Positions 24,101-36,050 of a stretch of DNA of 64,000 bases are shown piece by piece. The notes below the pieces were generated by a model, which had not been told where the DNA came from, did no database searches, and was given only the letters and a program-made list of their open reading frames with translations. Origin of the DNA: Cenococcum geophilum 1.58. Its lineage: Eukaryota > Ascomycota > Dothideomycetes > Gloniales > Gloniaceae. How positions within the stretch are numbered: position 1 is the first letter of the stretch; every line of letters begins with the position of its first letter. The stretch lies in NCBI GenBank assembly GCA_001692895.1, contig KV748215.1, positions 62,001 to 126,000 of the forward strand. Direction: 5' to 3'. A program made the position numbers and the translations under genes.

Positions 24101-27100
24101 GATTAACAGTTTAAAGCTTTAATAGATAGTAGAGTAACAAGGAACTATATCTTACTAACAGCGGTTAAAAGAATAGGAGTACCACATAGGAAAAAGGAGC
24201 ACCCTTACCTATTAGTAACGATTTTAGGAGATCTAATAGCCTATAGAGGAGGGATCATTAATCTTAAAATAGGACCTATTTAGTTAACCATTAAAGGGAG
24301 ATAAATTAAGATGTCTTTTAATATATTACTATTAGGAAATAATAAGGCAGTACTAGGAATGCCTTAGTTATAGGAATATAACCTAAAGATTAATTAGGTT
24401 ATAGGTTAGGTCGACATTAAGGATACTTAATAATATAAAATGCGGCAACAAGCTAAGTTAATATAGTACTAAATAGGGGCGACCTATAAAGAAATAGAAA
24501 AAGGACTAAGTCACGTACTAAAAAGATACCATAAGTACGGTAAGAAACTATAGTTACTAGAAAGTAAAAAGCTGTTAGAGTATATAGTATAGGACTATAA
24601 AATAGAATTAGAACTAGAAATAAGTCTAAGGTTTTTTCTAATCTATAAGCTTACTAAAGAAGAAGGTAGAGCATTAAAAGAGTTTATCTAAGAAAACTTA
24701 TAAAAGGGATATATTAGACTATCGCAGTTATCGGCGGGGTATCCAGTACTATTTATACTAAAAAAGAATAGTAAACTAAGGCTATATATTAACTATAGAC
24801 AGTTAAACAGCATCACTAAAAAGGATAGGTATTCTTTACCCTTAATTAGCGAAATCTAAGATAGGATAGGNAATGCGCAAATCTTTACAAAGATAGATCT
24901 AAGATAGGCGTACTATTAAATTAGAATTAAAGAAGGCAATAAATAAAAGGTAGCCTTTAGGTTAAAGGAAGAACTATATAAACNATTANTTATATAATTT
25001 AGGCTTATAAACGCACTAGCGACGTTTTAGAAGCGTATTAACAATATATTAGGAGAATACTTAGATGAATTTGTTATAGTATACCTTAATAATATTATTA
25101 TCTATTTAATAACTAAGGAAGAATATAGGGAATATATTAAATAGGTTTTAAAGAGGCTATAAGAAGAACAGATGCTAGTAGTAATTAAGAAATACAAGTT
25201 TTTTACTAGGAAGACCGATTTCGTTAGATTTATTATTAAACTAGGCAACTTAGTATAGATCTAAAGAAGATTAAGGCTATAGTAAATTGGTAAGAACTAG
25301 AGAACGTTATATAGTTAAGATTATTCCTAGGGTTTTATAATTACTATAGAAGGTTTATAGCGCAATGGTTAAAGAATATTAAACCATTTACGCAATTAAT
25401 AAAAAAAGAAGAACTATAGGTATAGGGAGAGAAATAGTAAAAACTCTTTAAGAAAGTTAAAGAGTTATTTACCCAAGAGCCAGTTCTTAAGATCTATTAA
25501 CTAGGACTAGAGACGGTTATAGAAATAGATGTATTAGACTATATACTAAGGGTATACTTTATATAAAAATATTAAGATAGATAGCACCTAGTAGCATACT
25601 ATAGTCGGAAGATAACACTACTAAAGTTAAACTATAACATCTATAACAAGGAGTTATTAAGTATAATTATAGCACTTAAGGAATAGAGAGCATTTTTATA
25701 AGGCATAAAGAAACTATTTATAGTTAAGATAGATTATAAGAACCTTATAGGATTCCTAACAACAAAGGAACTTAACTAAAGATAGGTTAGATGGGCAGAA
25801 ATGCTTATAGAATATTATTTTAAGATTTAGTATACTAAAGGTATAGATAATATAAGGATAGATACTTTAAGTTATAAGGCTAAACTATAAAACGATAAGA
25901 AGCTATTAGGGGCTTTACTACAAAAAGACACAGACGGATTAATTAGGTATAATTATCCAAAGATTATAGCAACTTAGAAAATTAAGGAACTAGAAAAAGT
26001 CTATAAGACACTAAAGAGCTTTTAGGTATAAAGAATTCTAGAAGTATAGCTAGAAGATCTATATATAGATATATACGAAAACTAAAAAGCTAAGTATATC
26101 CTAAGAAGCATAGCAGAGCATTTTATAGAAGATTTCTATAAGGGAATAACTTAAGGACATAACGGAGCCACGGGCTTAGTGTTAAGACTCCAAAAGGAGT
26201 ACATTATTAATAGAATCTAAGGACTAGCATAAAAAGTTATAAAAGAATATCTAGATTGCTAAAGAAATAAACTAATAAGGCATAAGCTATATAGAGGGCT
26301 ATAACCTATTAAAATACTAAAGAGACTATAGGAAGTTATATTATGGGACTTTATTATTAAGTTACTAAAGTTAAGAGATCCTATTACCGGACAAGATTAT
26401 AACGCAATTTTAGTAATAGTAGATAAGCTTATAAAGTAGGGATACTTTATAGCCTATATAGAGGAAATATTAGCAGAAGATATCGCTAGAATCTATATTA
26501 AAAAAGTGTTCGCAAAATATAGAGCACTAAGTAAGATTATATTAGATAGAGATCTAAGATTTATAGCAGTATTTTAGGAGGTATTCTTAGCGGAATAAGG
26601 AGTTAGAGTAGTAACTTCTACCGTATATTATCTATAGACAGACGGTTAGACGGAAAGATTAAATTAGACACTAGAATAGTATTTAAGGTACTATATTAAT
26701 TACGCATAGAATAATTAGGTATTATTACTACCAGTTATATAATTTGCATATAATATAACACCTTAAAAAGGAATAGGCATATTACCATTTAAGGCGAATT
26801 ACGGGTATAAGCTAAGAATATCGTTATCACTATAGCAAGCGAAGAAAACAAGTAGCATAGCTAAAGAAAGAATAAAGACGCTAATAAATCTTTATATAGA
26901 CCTTATAGAATCAGCAAAGAAGGTATAAAAGAGAATAAAAAAGTACTATAATGCTAGGAGATCTAAAGGACTAGATCTTAAGGAGGGAGATAAAGTATAG
27001 CTACTATATAAAAATTTTAAAAGTTAATAACTAAGTAAGAAGTTAGACTACGTTAAACGAGGACCTTTTAAAATTACGCAGAAGATTTTACCGGTTACGT

Positions 27101-27430
27101 TTAAGCTAGACCTACTAGCTAAAATAAAGATCTATCCTATATAACACATTATAATGCTAGAGCTAGTATATAGGAATGTTAAGCTACTAGTCTACGAAGT
27201 AGACATGTATAGAGGGTAGAAAGAAGATAAATAGTAAGTTTTAAAGATCGTTAGTTATAAGGATATTAATAATAAAACATAGTATAAGGTTAAGTAGATA
27301 GGCTATACTAAGACTACCTAGGAGCTACTAGAGAACTTAAAGAACGCTATAGGAAAGGTATAGAAGTATCGGAAGAAATTAGGTTAGGCAGCATTAATAA
27401 AAAGGATTACTAAAGAATGTATTACCTAAG
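24101..27430 (+). pseudogene. pol: A1 pol: protease, RT, RNase H, integrase, chromodomain
   Basis: Protease about 24115-24250 (ALIDSRVTRNYILLTAVKR with Gln stops). RT about 24700-25380, with [29 protein letters not shown] and VIVYLNNIIIYLI. RNase H about 25530-25890. Integrase about 26040-27190, with EDLYxDIYENxKAKYI, then IIVDK, LKLRDPITG and KIILDRDLRFIA blocks. The chromodomain, 27225-27360, reads KIVSYKDINNKTxYKVKWIG then WELLENLKNAI. TAA/TAG stops throughout; N calls at 24871 and 24984-24990. Confidence 0.88.
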
Positions 27431-28060
27431 GGGGACCTAAGAAGAGCAGTTGCTGAACTACTTAGATCTATTTCCTTTTCTATTAAAGGAGAATCCGTTC
27501 TTTTATTACTAAGTTTCTATAGACCCTATTTTATAAGTTTCTACTCCTTAGAATATACCTTCTTACAAACCTTCTTAAGACGGATTAACCGAGCGGACGC
27601 CGCAAGATAAGACTTAAGGGCCTATTACTAAGCATTAGCAGCCTCCCGTTTAGCGTCCCGGGAATAACGCAGCTCTATAAAAGTAATAGACAGTTTATTA
27701 TCTAGCCGCGCAGTAGTAGATTAAATATAAAACCCTAAAATAAATTAATTAGGGAACTAGACGACTATTTAGAGTAATAGGTTGCGTATATTTAGCATTA
27801 GAGATAGAGCAAACATTATAGGATAAACAAATATTTGCTTTAGTGTACTTTAAGTAAAAGGATAGTTGTTATAAAGATGGGTTTACTAACGTAGTATAAA
27901 CTAACCCCTCTTTTAAACAACGAGAATACGGAGATAGTATAATCTTACTAAGAGATAATATTGCAGCGATAGTATGAATGCGACGAGCAGTTAAAGATAA
28001 AGAAATTGCTTTAGGTATAATAAGCAATAATATTAACCAAATTAATTAGATGGATATTAC
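27430..28060 (-). pseudogene. A1 antisense accessory ORF
   Basis: It lies between the chromodomain and the 3' LTR on the strand opposite gag-pol. Minus-strand translation shows SRCLKEGLVYTTLVNPSL then YLKYTKANICLSYNV, a Cys-rich-looking part in which several Tyr may be former Cys. In a second frame follow AASARLIRLKKVCKKVYSKE and SPLIEKEIDLSSSATALLRS, a basic coiled-coil-like tail. A2 and A3 encode the same. The frame change suggests an intron or frameshift that I could not pin down. Borders are approximate. Stops are TAA/TAG. It resembles Cys-rich plus Leu/Arg-rich ORFs annotated in other fungal genomes, from memory only. Confidence 0.55.
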
Positions 28061-28126
28061 ACCTCTAGTAAACAACTTAGAGATATTTAGAATCTTTAAG
28101 AATAAAAATAAAGAGGAGGGAGATAG

Positions 28127-28551
28127 TGTTACGGACGCTTTAAGTATAATATTATAACTACTTAGGGAAGAGTTAGAAGAAGCTAGTTGGTTAATTTAGG
28201 CATAGTCTAGGATGGAGCCGATAGAGCTATATAACGAGAAATGGTAACTAAGGTCACGTGGGGTAATCTGAATAATTTATATAATCTGTATAATCTGTAA
28301 TAGAGTAGATAGAGTACACATACATTATATATAAGAAGGATTTCTTAGGAGTACGGTTATATATTTAAAGGACTATAATCCCTACCTAGATAGTTCCTTC
28401 CTTGTAGTAATTCTCAGAATATAATTAGAGTTAATCTATTAGGCAACCACTCCACCAGTTATTATTACTTTGTTTAATTTTAACTTGCTTTACCTATATA
28501 CCTAGCTTAATAACGAGCCTATCGTAGTTTTTGCTATAAGGTTCCGTTACA
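28127..28551 (+). repeat. A1 3' LTR
   Basis: 425 bp, TGTTACGG...CCGTTACA, followed by the TSD TATTC (28552-28556). Confidence 0.93.
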
Positions 28552-28556
28552 TATTC

Positions 28557-28998
28557 GGCCTAATAAATTTGGCGTTATATTAATTGCTTTATAGTTATAA
28601 AGTACTATAGGTTTTTATAGTCCATTAATACGCGTATTAGGAATAATAATCCTTTAAGTTCTAAACGCTATTATTTAAAACATCTAATAATTATAAGTAG
28701 TTCCTTATTATATATTTTATAGTTTAATTTAATAGGGGTAAGTTTCTAGGAAAGAAAGGCTACTAGCCGCAGCTCGCCATTTTTATTATATTGTAATAAC
28801 ACTCCTCCTAGTACATAATTAGACAAGTTTATTTTAATAATGCATTTAAAGTCTAGATTAAAGAAGGCGAGAATTAAAGTAGTTATAAAACAATATTTTA
28901 GGTTATTAAAAGCTTATTTATATTTAGTAGTCTATTTAATTTATATATTTTTTCTTATTAAGTTTACTAATAGCTAAACAATTTTTAAAAAGTAATTA
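28557..28998 (-). pseudogene. pol: D pol piece: RNase H
   Basis: On the minus strand this continues D RT across the LINE insertion. It shows YVLGGVLLQYNKNGELRLVA, FLSxKLTPIKLNYKIYNKEL and DYKNL, the RNase H blocks of Gypsy pol. The LINE target (28999-29014) falls in the FANFYRRFI-type linker between RT and RNase H. Confidence 0.85.
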
Positions 28999-29219
28999 AT
29001 AAATTAATAATAGATGCTTAAAAAGGAAGCCAATATTCCCCCCCTATAACTATATATTGAAGCCGCTATAATATAAAGGGCGTAAAATAAACGCAACTCT
29101 AATATTATAAAGTATATTAAGACACGCCTAAATAAACTATGGAGGGACCCTAGGGCGCCCTATAGGAGAATAAACTAATAACCCTAAAGTAGGGAAGATA
29201 TATTAAAGAAACAGGTAAA

Positions 29220-29757
29220 GAAAGTAGAAGAAGAATAGTGCTATTTTAGGGCCCAGGCCTATATAGAGGAGGAAGGGAGACGTATAAGAGGCTAGTAAAG
29301 ATAATAGTAAGAGAGAGAAAGGAGCTAAAGTAGAGTATAAAAGAACGCTAGGAAACCATCTACTATAATATAACACTGGCTAGACTAACGCTAGAAAGGT
29401 ATATGGGAGTTAAAGGTATAGAGGCTAACTAAGGCAAGAGGAACCTAAGCCGTAGCATAGTTAACGCCATAGGGGATAAACACTCTAGGGCTCTAAGAAG
29501 GCCTAATGAAGGCAGAAAATATAATAGTAACACTCTTAAGAACAGGAATAATAGGACTAAAAGACTAGCTTTATTAGGTAGGCGTCTTAGTAGGTAGTTT
29601 AAGATGCGAATATAGCTAGCCAAGACAGACACCAAAACACGTAATACTGTTATGCCCCTTACGCACTAACTAAGAAGTAATACTCTTAGTAGCTAGCATA
29701 GAGAACTATAATATACTGCTCTTAATATAAAAAGGCCTTAAGGCGGTTACCTAGTAG
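29220..29757 (+). pseudogene. LINE pol C-terminal fragment with CxC...H..C motif
   Basis: Plus-strand reading includes NIIVTLLRTGIIGLKDxLYx, then SLRCEYSxPRQTPKHVILLC, then PLRTN. This matches the C-terminal end of Tad-type LINE ORF2 in fungi (consensus LLTQLRTGKIGL ... CxCG ... ETxxHxLLxC). Upstream is basic, coding-like sequence where the RNase H end would be. Reverse transcriptase and endonuclease are absent. Degraded by TAA/TAG stops and cut by F at 29757. Confidence 0.72.
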
Positions 29758-30004
29758 TGTGGGAGGGTACGACCACTCTCAGATAGGAAAGTCANAGTGC
29801 TGTCTGTCTGTCGGTCGGTCGGTCGGTCGGTCGGTCGGTCGGTCGGTCGTCAGTCGTAATCAATTAGTAGGAAAGCAGTCAGTAAGAAGAAAGGAAAGAA
29901 TGTATTTTGGTAGGTCGTGATAGCCAAGAAGGAGGGAAGCCGAAGGCTCTATAAATACAAGAAAATGCCAAGGTACTAGGCGTGAGCCATTTTACCCCAC
30001 TATA
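29758..30004 (-). repeat. F 3' LTR with (GGTC)n tract
   Basis: 247 bp. It differs from the other LTR chiefly in the length of a (GGTC)n run (29810-29848, 12 bp longer). It contains CTCTATAAATACA (about 29947), which reads TATTTATAG on the element strand, a possible TATA box. Confidence 0.88.
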
Positions 30005-32011
30005 TACCTCCCCCACTAAGAACGTTGTCCCCTAACGTTCTATACAATAGAAGAATAGCCTAAAGAAAGCATAGCGAAAGTAGAATAGAAAAAGGAAAGC
30101 ATATCCCTAAAAGAACGCAGATAACCTCGTCCTTAGCTCCTATAGAACTATTCTACGGCGTCCTTCTGTTATCTATAGCTAAGATCCGACCTAGTAACTA
30201 GGAGTAACTAGGACAGTAGTAAATTAGAAATAATAGCGACAGCAGTAATAGCAGTGATAGTAGTAACAACAGTAACAGCAGTAGTAGTAACGGCAATAGA
30301 AATAGCAATAAAAGCAGGTATCTAGTATAGTAAAATAAAACAGGACGGTTAGCGGTAGAACGGTCAGTAATAGAACAGTTAGTAGAAGAACTTGGTTTAT
30401 GTAGCAAGCAATAGGACATCTGGTAGTAGAACTTTTAATAGAAGAACACTTAGTAACGGCAGACGGTTGATGGCAGTTGGTTAGTAGCAGTTGGTTAAAA
30501 CAGCAGTGGTAGAATAATTGGAACAGTGGAACGGAACGGTTAAATAGCAGCAGTAGAATAGCTAGTTGGAATAGTAGTAGTAGTAACAGTAGTAGTAGAA
30601 CAGTTGGTCGGCGGCGGTCGGTTGGAGTAGCGCTTGGTGGAAACAGTAGAATGGAACAGGTTGGTTAGAATAGTTGGGCGTTATAGCAGATCTAGCAGAT
30701 TTAGTAGTAAAATAGATCTAGCAACGGTACAGATCTAGAACGGTAGAGATAGCAGTCGGTTAAGATAGCAAGGACGAAATAGCTGGACGGAATAGCGGTA
30801 GCAGCGGCAGCGGTAGTAGGGTAGTTAATTAAGACGGCAGAGGCTATAACCCAACTCGATCGTTTGGCTAGCCGTTTGATATTAAGACTCTGCATCTAGC
30901 TCTGCATTGATCTGCATTGTATACGGCTCTTAATTAAGGCTCTATCCGTGGCGTTGCATTAGGCCCTGTATTGTTAAGCTTTACGTCCGCATAGCTCTGC
31001 AGCTGACTGTGCGTCTGACTGTGCGTTAGTAGCTCTGCATTGTATATTCTGCGTCCGTGGTTCTAAAACGTCGACTAGTAATGCTTCCGATGATCTACTA
31101 ACCGTGTACTGTTTTCCTATATAGGCCTAGTGTCTGTGTGCGTGCCTGTATGCCTGCTTTAATTACCGGACAAAGACTGTCTAATTAGTTGGCGACGACG
31201 TACTGCAACTGATTGTTCGGTCGTTTAATTAAGGTAGAAAGTCGGCCCGGTTGAAAGCTCTGATTGTCCTGATTTGAATACGGAGACGGCGTTTAGCTAA
31301 TTAAGATCCGACAAGGCCCTGGCTTAACTTAAGGTGTCTTCTGCTGTGCGTATGACTGGGGCTTTACATCCGTAAACAGCTGATTAAGGCTTCCGTGTAG
31401 ACGTCCGATTGGTTAAGGTTCCGTATCTACCGTTTGATTAAGGCTTCGCATCTATAGGCGTCCAGTCAAGCTGCCGTACTGTTGTCCAATTAAGGCTCTG
31501 CACCTATATGCTCCATATCCATAAACTCCGTATGAGACTCCGTGTAAAGCTCCGTATCTATGTCTATAGGAAAGATCGTTCTGATACAAATCCGTGGGCG
31601 TTAAGACGTACGGTAATTGATTAACTGAGGGGTCAAAGGGAGAGGCTCTCGTAGAGGCTCTAAGACGTTAATTGGCCGTATTTCTGATGTTCTGTTGGCC
31701 GTGTACTGGTTTCCTGATTAGGCCTGCTCTGCTGCCTACGCTGATATCTGGTATTTTTTACTAGCGGTCAAAGATGTCTGGTTAGCTGGCGACGGGTAAC
31801 TGATTTGATTTGGCTGCGACAGCATATAATTGTCTGACGTTTGAATAGGGTATTAGGTCGGCCCGGTTGAAGACTCTAATTTGATGACTTAACTGTAGAG
31901 GCAGCGTTTAACTGATTAGGATTTGATAGAGGCTCTAGCTTAACTTAAGGTGTCTTCTGCTGTATATATAATTGAAGCTCTACATCCGTAGTCGATTGAG
32001 GCTCTTAGTGT
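30005..32011. other. F non-coding interior: low complexity and long degenerate repeats
   Basis: 30150-30900 is low-complexity AGTAG/ACAGCAG-type sequence that yields Leu/Ser-rich spurious frames. 31090-31410 and 31690-31990 are diverged copies of one repeat (shared phrases TCGGCCCGGTTGA, TTAACTTAAGGTGTCTTCTG, CCGTGTACTG). A third, shorter copy is near 32655-32850. I see no convincing gene here. Confidence 0.6.
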
Positions 32012-32740
32012 TCACCAGACGTCTAATCTAGAGACCTGTCTTGAGACTTCCTTATGAGCATAAGCGGCAGCTTCCAGTAGACTATTTTCGTAGGCCTGGT
32101 GCTTTTCTAGGACGTCCTTGATAGCTGCTTTCTTCTCTTTCTGGGCCGTCTTTGCACTTAGCTTCTTCGGCGCATCTTAGGCCTTTACGGCTGCTCCTTT
32201 GCCCTTGCTGTTGGTAGCACGCTCACGTGTCCTTAATCTTCTTTTAGCTTAAGAGCCTTCTAGGGACTGTCTTTTGCTTCCAGTCTCTTTGTTATCCGGT
32301 GGTAGCTTCTTGGCTATTGTGACTACCTCCGTCGCATATCCCTTGCCCTTGCGTCTATAATACAGTCCTTTCATCAAGACAATCTCTGAGAAGTGCTGGC
32401 TCCTGTACGTCTAATTCCTGTTTCCCTTGTAATTCTTGATAAGGTTCTTTACTGGCTTAGTTAGATACGGCTTTGTCCTATCTTCAGTCGCATAAGGATG
32501 GCTTGGGCTTAATGTGGTTAGCTGTGCCCTATATACAATCTCTCGCAGAGTATTTTTGTTAGTGCCTCTTCGTATGCTGCTTTACGGTTCCGCGGTACTT
32601 ATTTCTAATATTGTGCTGCTGTCCTTATATGGGTCCCTTCCTTGCTACGGTATCCGTCCTCGTTTTGTAGCTGGCGTAGTACTGAATTTAGGTGGCAGTG
32701 GCAGAGCTGCGATTAGCTGTTGTTTGAATAAGGAACAAAG
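32012..32740 (-). pseudogene. F second gene, unknown basic protein of up to 242 aa
   Basis: A 243-codon frame between two TGA stops (upstream TGA at 32743-32741, terminal TGA at 32014-32012). It has five TAA/TAG interruptions and no frameshift. It contains TTPATKRGRIP (AT-hook-like), NTLREIVYRAQLTTLSPSHP, YLTKPVKNLIKNYKGN and YYRRKGKGYATEVVTIAKKL. The tail is Lys/Arg/Ala-rich, with KKAAIKDVLEKHQAYENSLL likely helical. No ATG is left near the start; one may have been lost to RIP. I recognise no family. The restriction of stops to RIP-type codons argues that it was a real gene. Confidence 0.55.
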
Positions 32741-33029
32741 TCAGCCCGGTTGAAGGCTCTAATTTGACGACATTTGACTAATTTGATTTAGTGACGGCAA
32801 CGTGCTGACATTAAGGCTCTGGCTTGATTCGACTCTTCGACCAGTCGTGGCTTCTGTACGGTCGCTTGACTGATTAAGGCTTTTGTGCAGTTATTTGATC
32901 AAGACTTTGCGTCTGGCTCTGCGTCTAGCTCTGCATTGTATAATCGGCTCTGTATTTGTGTAATTAATTGAGGCTCCTGGTGCCGTTCTTATTGTGTAGC
33001 TGGCGCATCGTTGAATTCTAGGGGCGGTG

Positions 33030-33210
33030 TAGAGTTCTGCCGGCTTTACTGCTAAATGGACCAATCAGGATTTTCCGTCCCCGGGATGGAAAATCGCTAT
33101 TGGCTCGGCGACAGGCGGTGAGCTGAACTGACATCTTTGCGGCAGGTCGTCTTAACGCGTCGCGATTAAGAAAGTAAATAAGAACGGAGCTACGTCCCCT
33201 CCCCCACCTT
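33030..33210 (-). promoter_or_regulatory. F polypurine-like tract and strong hairpin, shared with D
   Basis: Plus-strand 33061-33103 folds as CCAATcagGATTTTCCgTCCC opposite GGGaTGGAAAATCgctATTGG, nearly perfect arms with almost no loop. About 140 bp around it aligns with D 7020-7165. On the element strand it is preceded by GGTGGGGGAGGGGA (about 33200), like the polypurine tract at the F 3' end. It lies just after the Gag-like gene, so it may be a second priming site or an RNA signal. That role is inference. Confidence 0.6.
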
Positions 33211-33262
33211 AGAACTTGACTGTCCCCTAGTCAAACATTCTACACCTGCTGTAGAGTCTACT

Positions 33263-35641
33263 TCAAGCGTTTGCCTCCAATGACCGTCTCCAATGACCGT
33301 CTCTAAGGGTCGGGCAATTCTGATAGTAGTCCTTCCTGGCTTTAGCTGCCTTCTCCGTAGGCCGTGACCTAATCTGTATATAGTCTTCTGGTTATACATT
33401 GCTCTTTTATGGCTTAATAGCTGTCCTGGTTGCGCGGCTGTCTTTAAGGGTTAGGCAATTCTGATAGTAGTCCCCCTAGTTCGTACTTTTCTTGTTACTA
33501 ATCTTTAATACTGCTCCGTCATAGAAGGCCCGTTGCTACGTCTGTTTTTTTTTTAGTCTCTCTAGGTCCGTTCCCTAATACGTATGGAGCTAGTTCTTGA
33601 TACCCTCTAGCCGTCCTTCATTGCCGAGCCAAGGTAGTTTAGGTCTAGGTTGGTCGCGTGTCCCAGCTACCAGTCTTTCTCAATTAGATAGATGTATAAG
33701 TCCTTGCTAAATAAGATCCTTTAAGCCTTAATACTTGTACTTAGTAAAACGGTAACTTCCTCCGTATCTAAAATAGGTTTATCGGCCCGGGCTAAATCGC
33801 GTGCCATCCTGCTGACCCCGTGTGTCCCGCTGCTGTTGTCTAAAGGTAGTAGAATCTTGCGGATATTAAGAGTCTTGCGGAGGTTAACAGTCTTGCGGAT
33901 ATTAAAAATCATGCGGATATTGAAAGTCTTGCGGAGTAAAGGGAGCTTGGGTGCTGTTCTGCTAGTCTTTATATCCTAGTGCTAGGCCATATCCTTATGC
34001 TGGGCCTTGAGCTGCAGCCTGGTTTAATAGCGTTGTAAGCTTCTTTAGGTCCATCCGTATTTAATTAAGGAACGGTATTAATTATGTAGCTACTGTAGGC
34101 TCCGTCTTGCTTAGCCTTAGGCTCTTCAGCTGGCTTTCCATTTCACCAATTTCCTAATCCGTGGTAGGGGGTAACCGCTGCCGTGTTGGGGCTCCTCTGT
34201 GTATACCTGGTCTACCTAGGTCCTAACGTCTTCCTTCCCTTTAGCGGCCGAGCTCCTTAAGTTCTGGGCCCGTTTCCTAATTGGCTTGACGGGCGTTAGC
34301 TGTCTTACTTAGCTAGAAGATCGCAGGTAGTCGAATGGTAGTATCTTTGCTTATGGCTGGCTGCTGATTACAGAACTACTTAACCAGCTGACGAAGGCTC
34401 TGCTCCTCAGGGTCCATTTTTAATAGATAATCTGCGCCCTTATATAAACTAAGCCTATTCTCTACGGCTCTCTATAGCTAATAAAAGTTAAAGGATTCTC
34501 GTCTATCTGGATCAGCTTTTGTTTTAACTATAGTATGTTTTTGATACTTAAGCGGAAGTTCTTTTGCAAACAAGTATCCTTGCTGACCGTTCTCTAGGTT
34601 ACCTGCTTTAGTAGCCTTTTAAGAGATTAATGCGAACTGTCTATAGTACTCGCGTATACTGTTTGACGGATTGTCCCTATACTGCTATACATAGGCTTCT
34701 AAGAATTCTACCGTTTCTATTTGTTGAAATTGGTTACTTCTTCGGTATTCTGCCCTAAGCTTTCTTATAAGCTTTGTCTAGCCACTAGCTATAAATTTAG
34801 GCAAGCTTCGGATCTATATCCCTATCCAGTAATCGCAGTACTCTGGAAGGCCCTAGTGCTTCTTTTTACTTGTTGCGTGGTGTCGGACGCATAGCCGTTT
34901 ATACTGCTTGATAAACTATAACACGTTTTGTCCTGTGAAGTAGGGAGTTCCAATAGTTCCTGGGGCTGGCATAGGCTGAACTATGATATAGATCTTATCT
35001 TGAGCCGTTAACTGCTGGTTATAGGATGGTGTATCTAGAGCTTCCTTAGGAGCTTATAGGTGATCCTTACGGCTCCTATCCTTTGTCTGCTAAGAGTCAT
35101 TGGTCCTAGGTGTTATAAGTAAACGCTGCGGTAAGTCTGCTTGCATTGCTGCCTGAGGTGATAGTGTCCTAGATGGCTGTCCTGGTGTTGGTTTATACTC
35201 AGTAAAAGAAGTATAGGCTTTGGTTCCTTCTAGCTGCTTCTTAACGCCTGGAGGCCGGTCTTTCTAGGAGAGCATAGAATCGCCATCTTCCACTACTGCC
35301 GGGTCTTGATACGTCCGTCTGTTTTGGCCTGCCGTTACTCCGCGCGGTAGGGTGCTACTAAGCCTTACGCTTCCGCCTGTATTTACTTCTTTATGGAACG
35401 CCTCTAGAGCTGCCGCAGATATAATCCGGATGACTTGAAAGAAGATAAAGCTAAGCTAGAATAGGAAGCTTTTGAGGGCAGATCTGATCTCGTGTACTTG
35501 CGATCTTGGCTGGTATTCTCTCTTCTGTTCCTGAAGGGCAGCGCTGACTTCCTCTGCCGCTAGATGCCTTAGATCTCGTTTCCATCTAATTGATTGGCTC
35601 TTGGCTTGTTGTCTCTGTATCTTTAATAAAGCTCTGGCCAT
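33263..35641 (-). pseudogene. gag: F Gag-like protein, 792 codons, RIP-degraded but in frame
   Basis: ATG at 35641 (MARALLKIQRQQAKSQSIRW), TGA at 33263-33265, 793 codons including the stop, no frameshift. The N-terminal 60 residues are basic and coiled-coil-like. The middle (residues about 225-370) has capsid-like blocks: TPYFTGQNV, CDYWIGI, FIASGWTKL, QQIETVEFLEAYVQQYRDNP, SIREYYRQFAL. Near 33950-33840 lie tandem YPQD/PPQD repeats. The C-terminal part has two copies of DYYQNCxTL. Internal stops are TAA/TAG, plus one TGA-free run of 61 codons at the start. It follows the 5' LTR as a gag would. No CCHC knuckle is seen. Confidence 0.7.
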
Positions 35642-36050
35642 GCTTGTGCGCGGGTAGTAGAAATATTGGGTAATTCCGACCGGTTGAAGTCGTCTGATTG
35701 GCTCGCCTGTTTGCTGGATGTCCTTGCTCGTAATTTCCGTGACACTCTTTTGCCTCCTATTGCCACTCTTTGGCCTATGCGTTGAGTTTAATGTCCGTCT
35801 TTTCCGCTGTTTTTCTGTTCAGGGACTACCTGGTTCCCCTCGCTGTCTGATACTGCCTGGTTCTCTGCTTTTGCTGTCTTGTTGGTCTAGCTGGCGGTTC
35901 TTTTGCAGCTGGTTATTCTTCTGCAGCTAGCGGTTCTTCTGTAGCTGTAGTATATTCCTGCGTATCTCCTGTGTATATAGTTGTGTGTAAAATGCTAGAC
36001 TTTTAATCCAAAGAGCTTGCTGTTGTCCCTACGTGGAATGCCATAAAATA

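Larger units (their letters stand above)
11628..28551 (+). mobile_element. Ty3/Gypsy chromovirus family A, copy A1 (complete, interrupted)
   Basis: LTRs of 425 bp (11628-12052 and 28127-28551) with TSD TATTC (11623-11627, 28552-28556). It is inserted in D pol. It contains Gypsy B (12778-21548, TSD GAACT) and a solo LTR (22746-22938, TSD CAGCA). Net length is about 7.95 kb. Order: gag, CCHC, long linker, protease, RT, RNase H, integrase, chromodomain, antisense ORF, purine-rich tract (AAGAGGAGGGAGATAG), 3' LTR. Confidence 0.94.

Noticed and set aside
30198-30895. Leu/Ser-rich minus-strand frames
   Set aside because: Low-complexity AGTAG/ACAGCAG sequence in F, no conserved motif.
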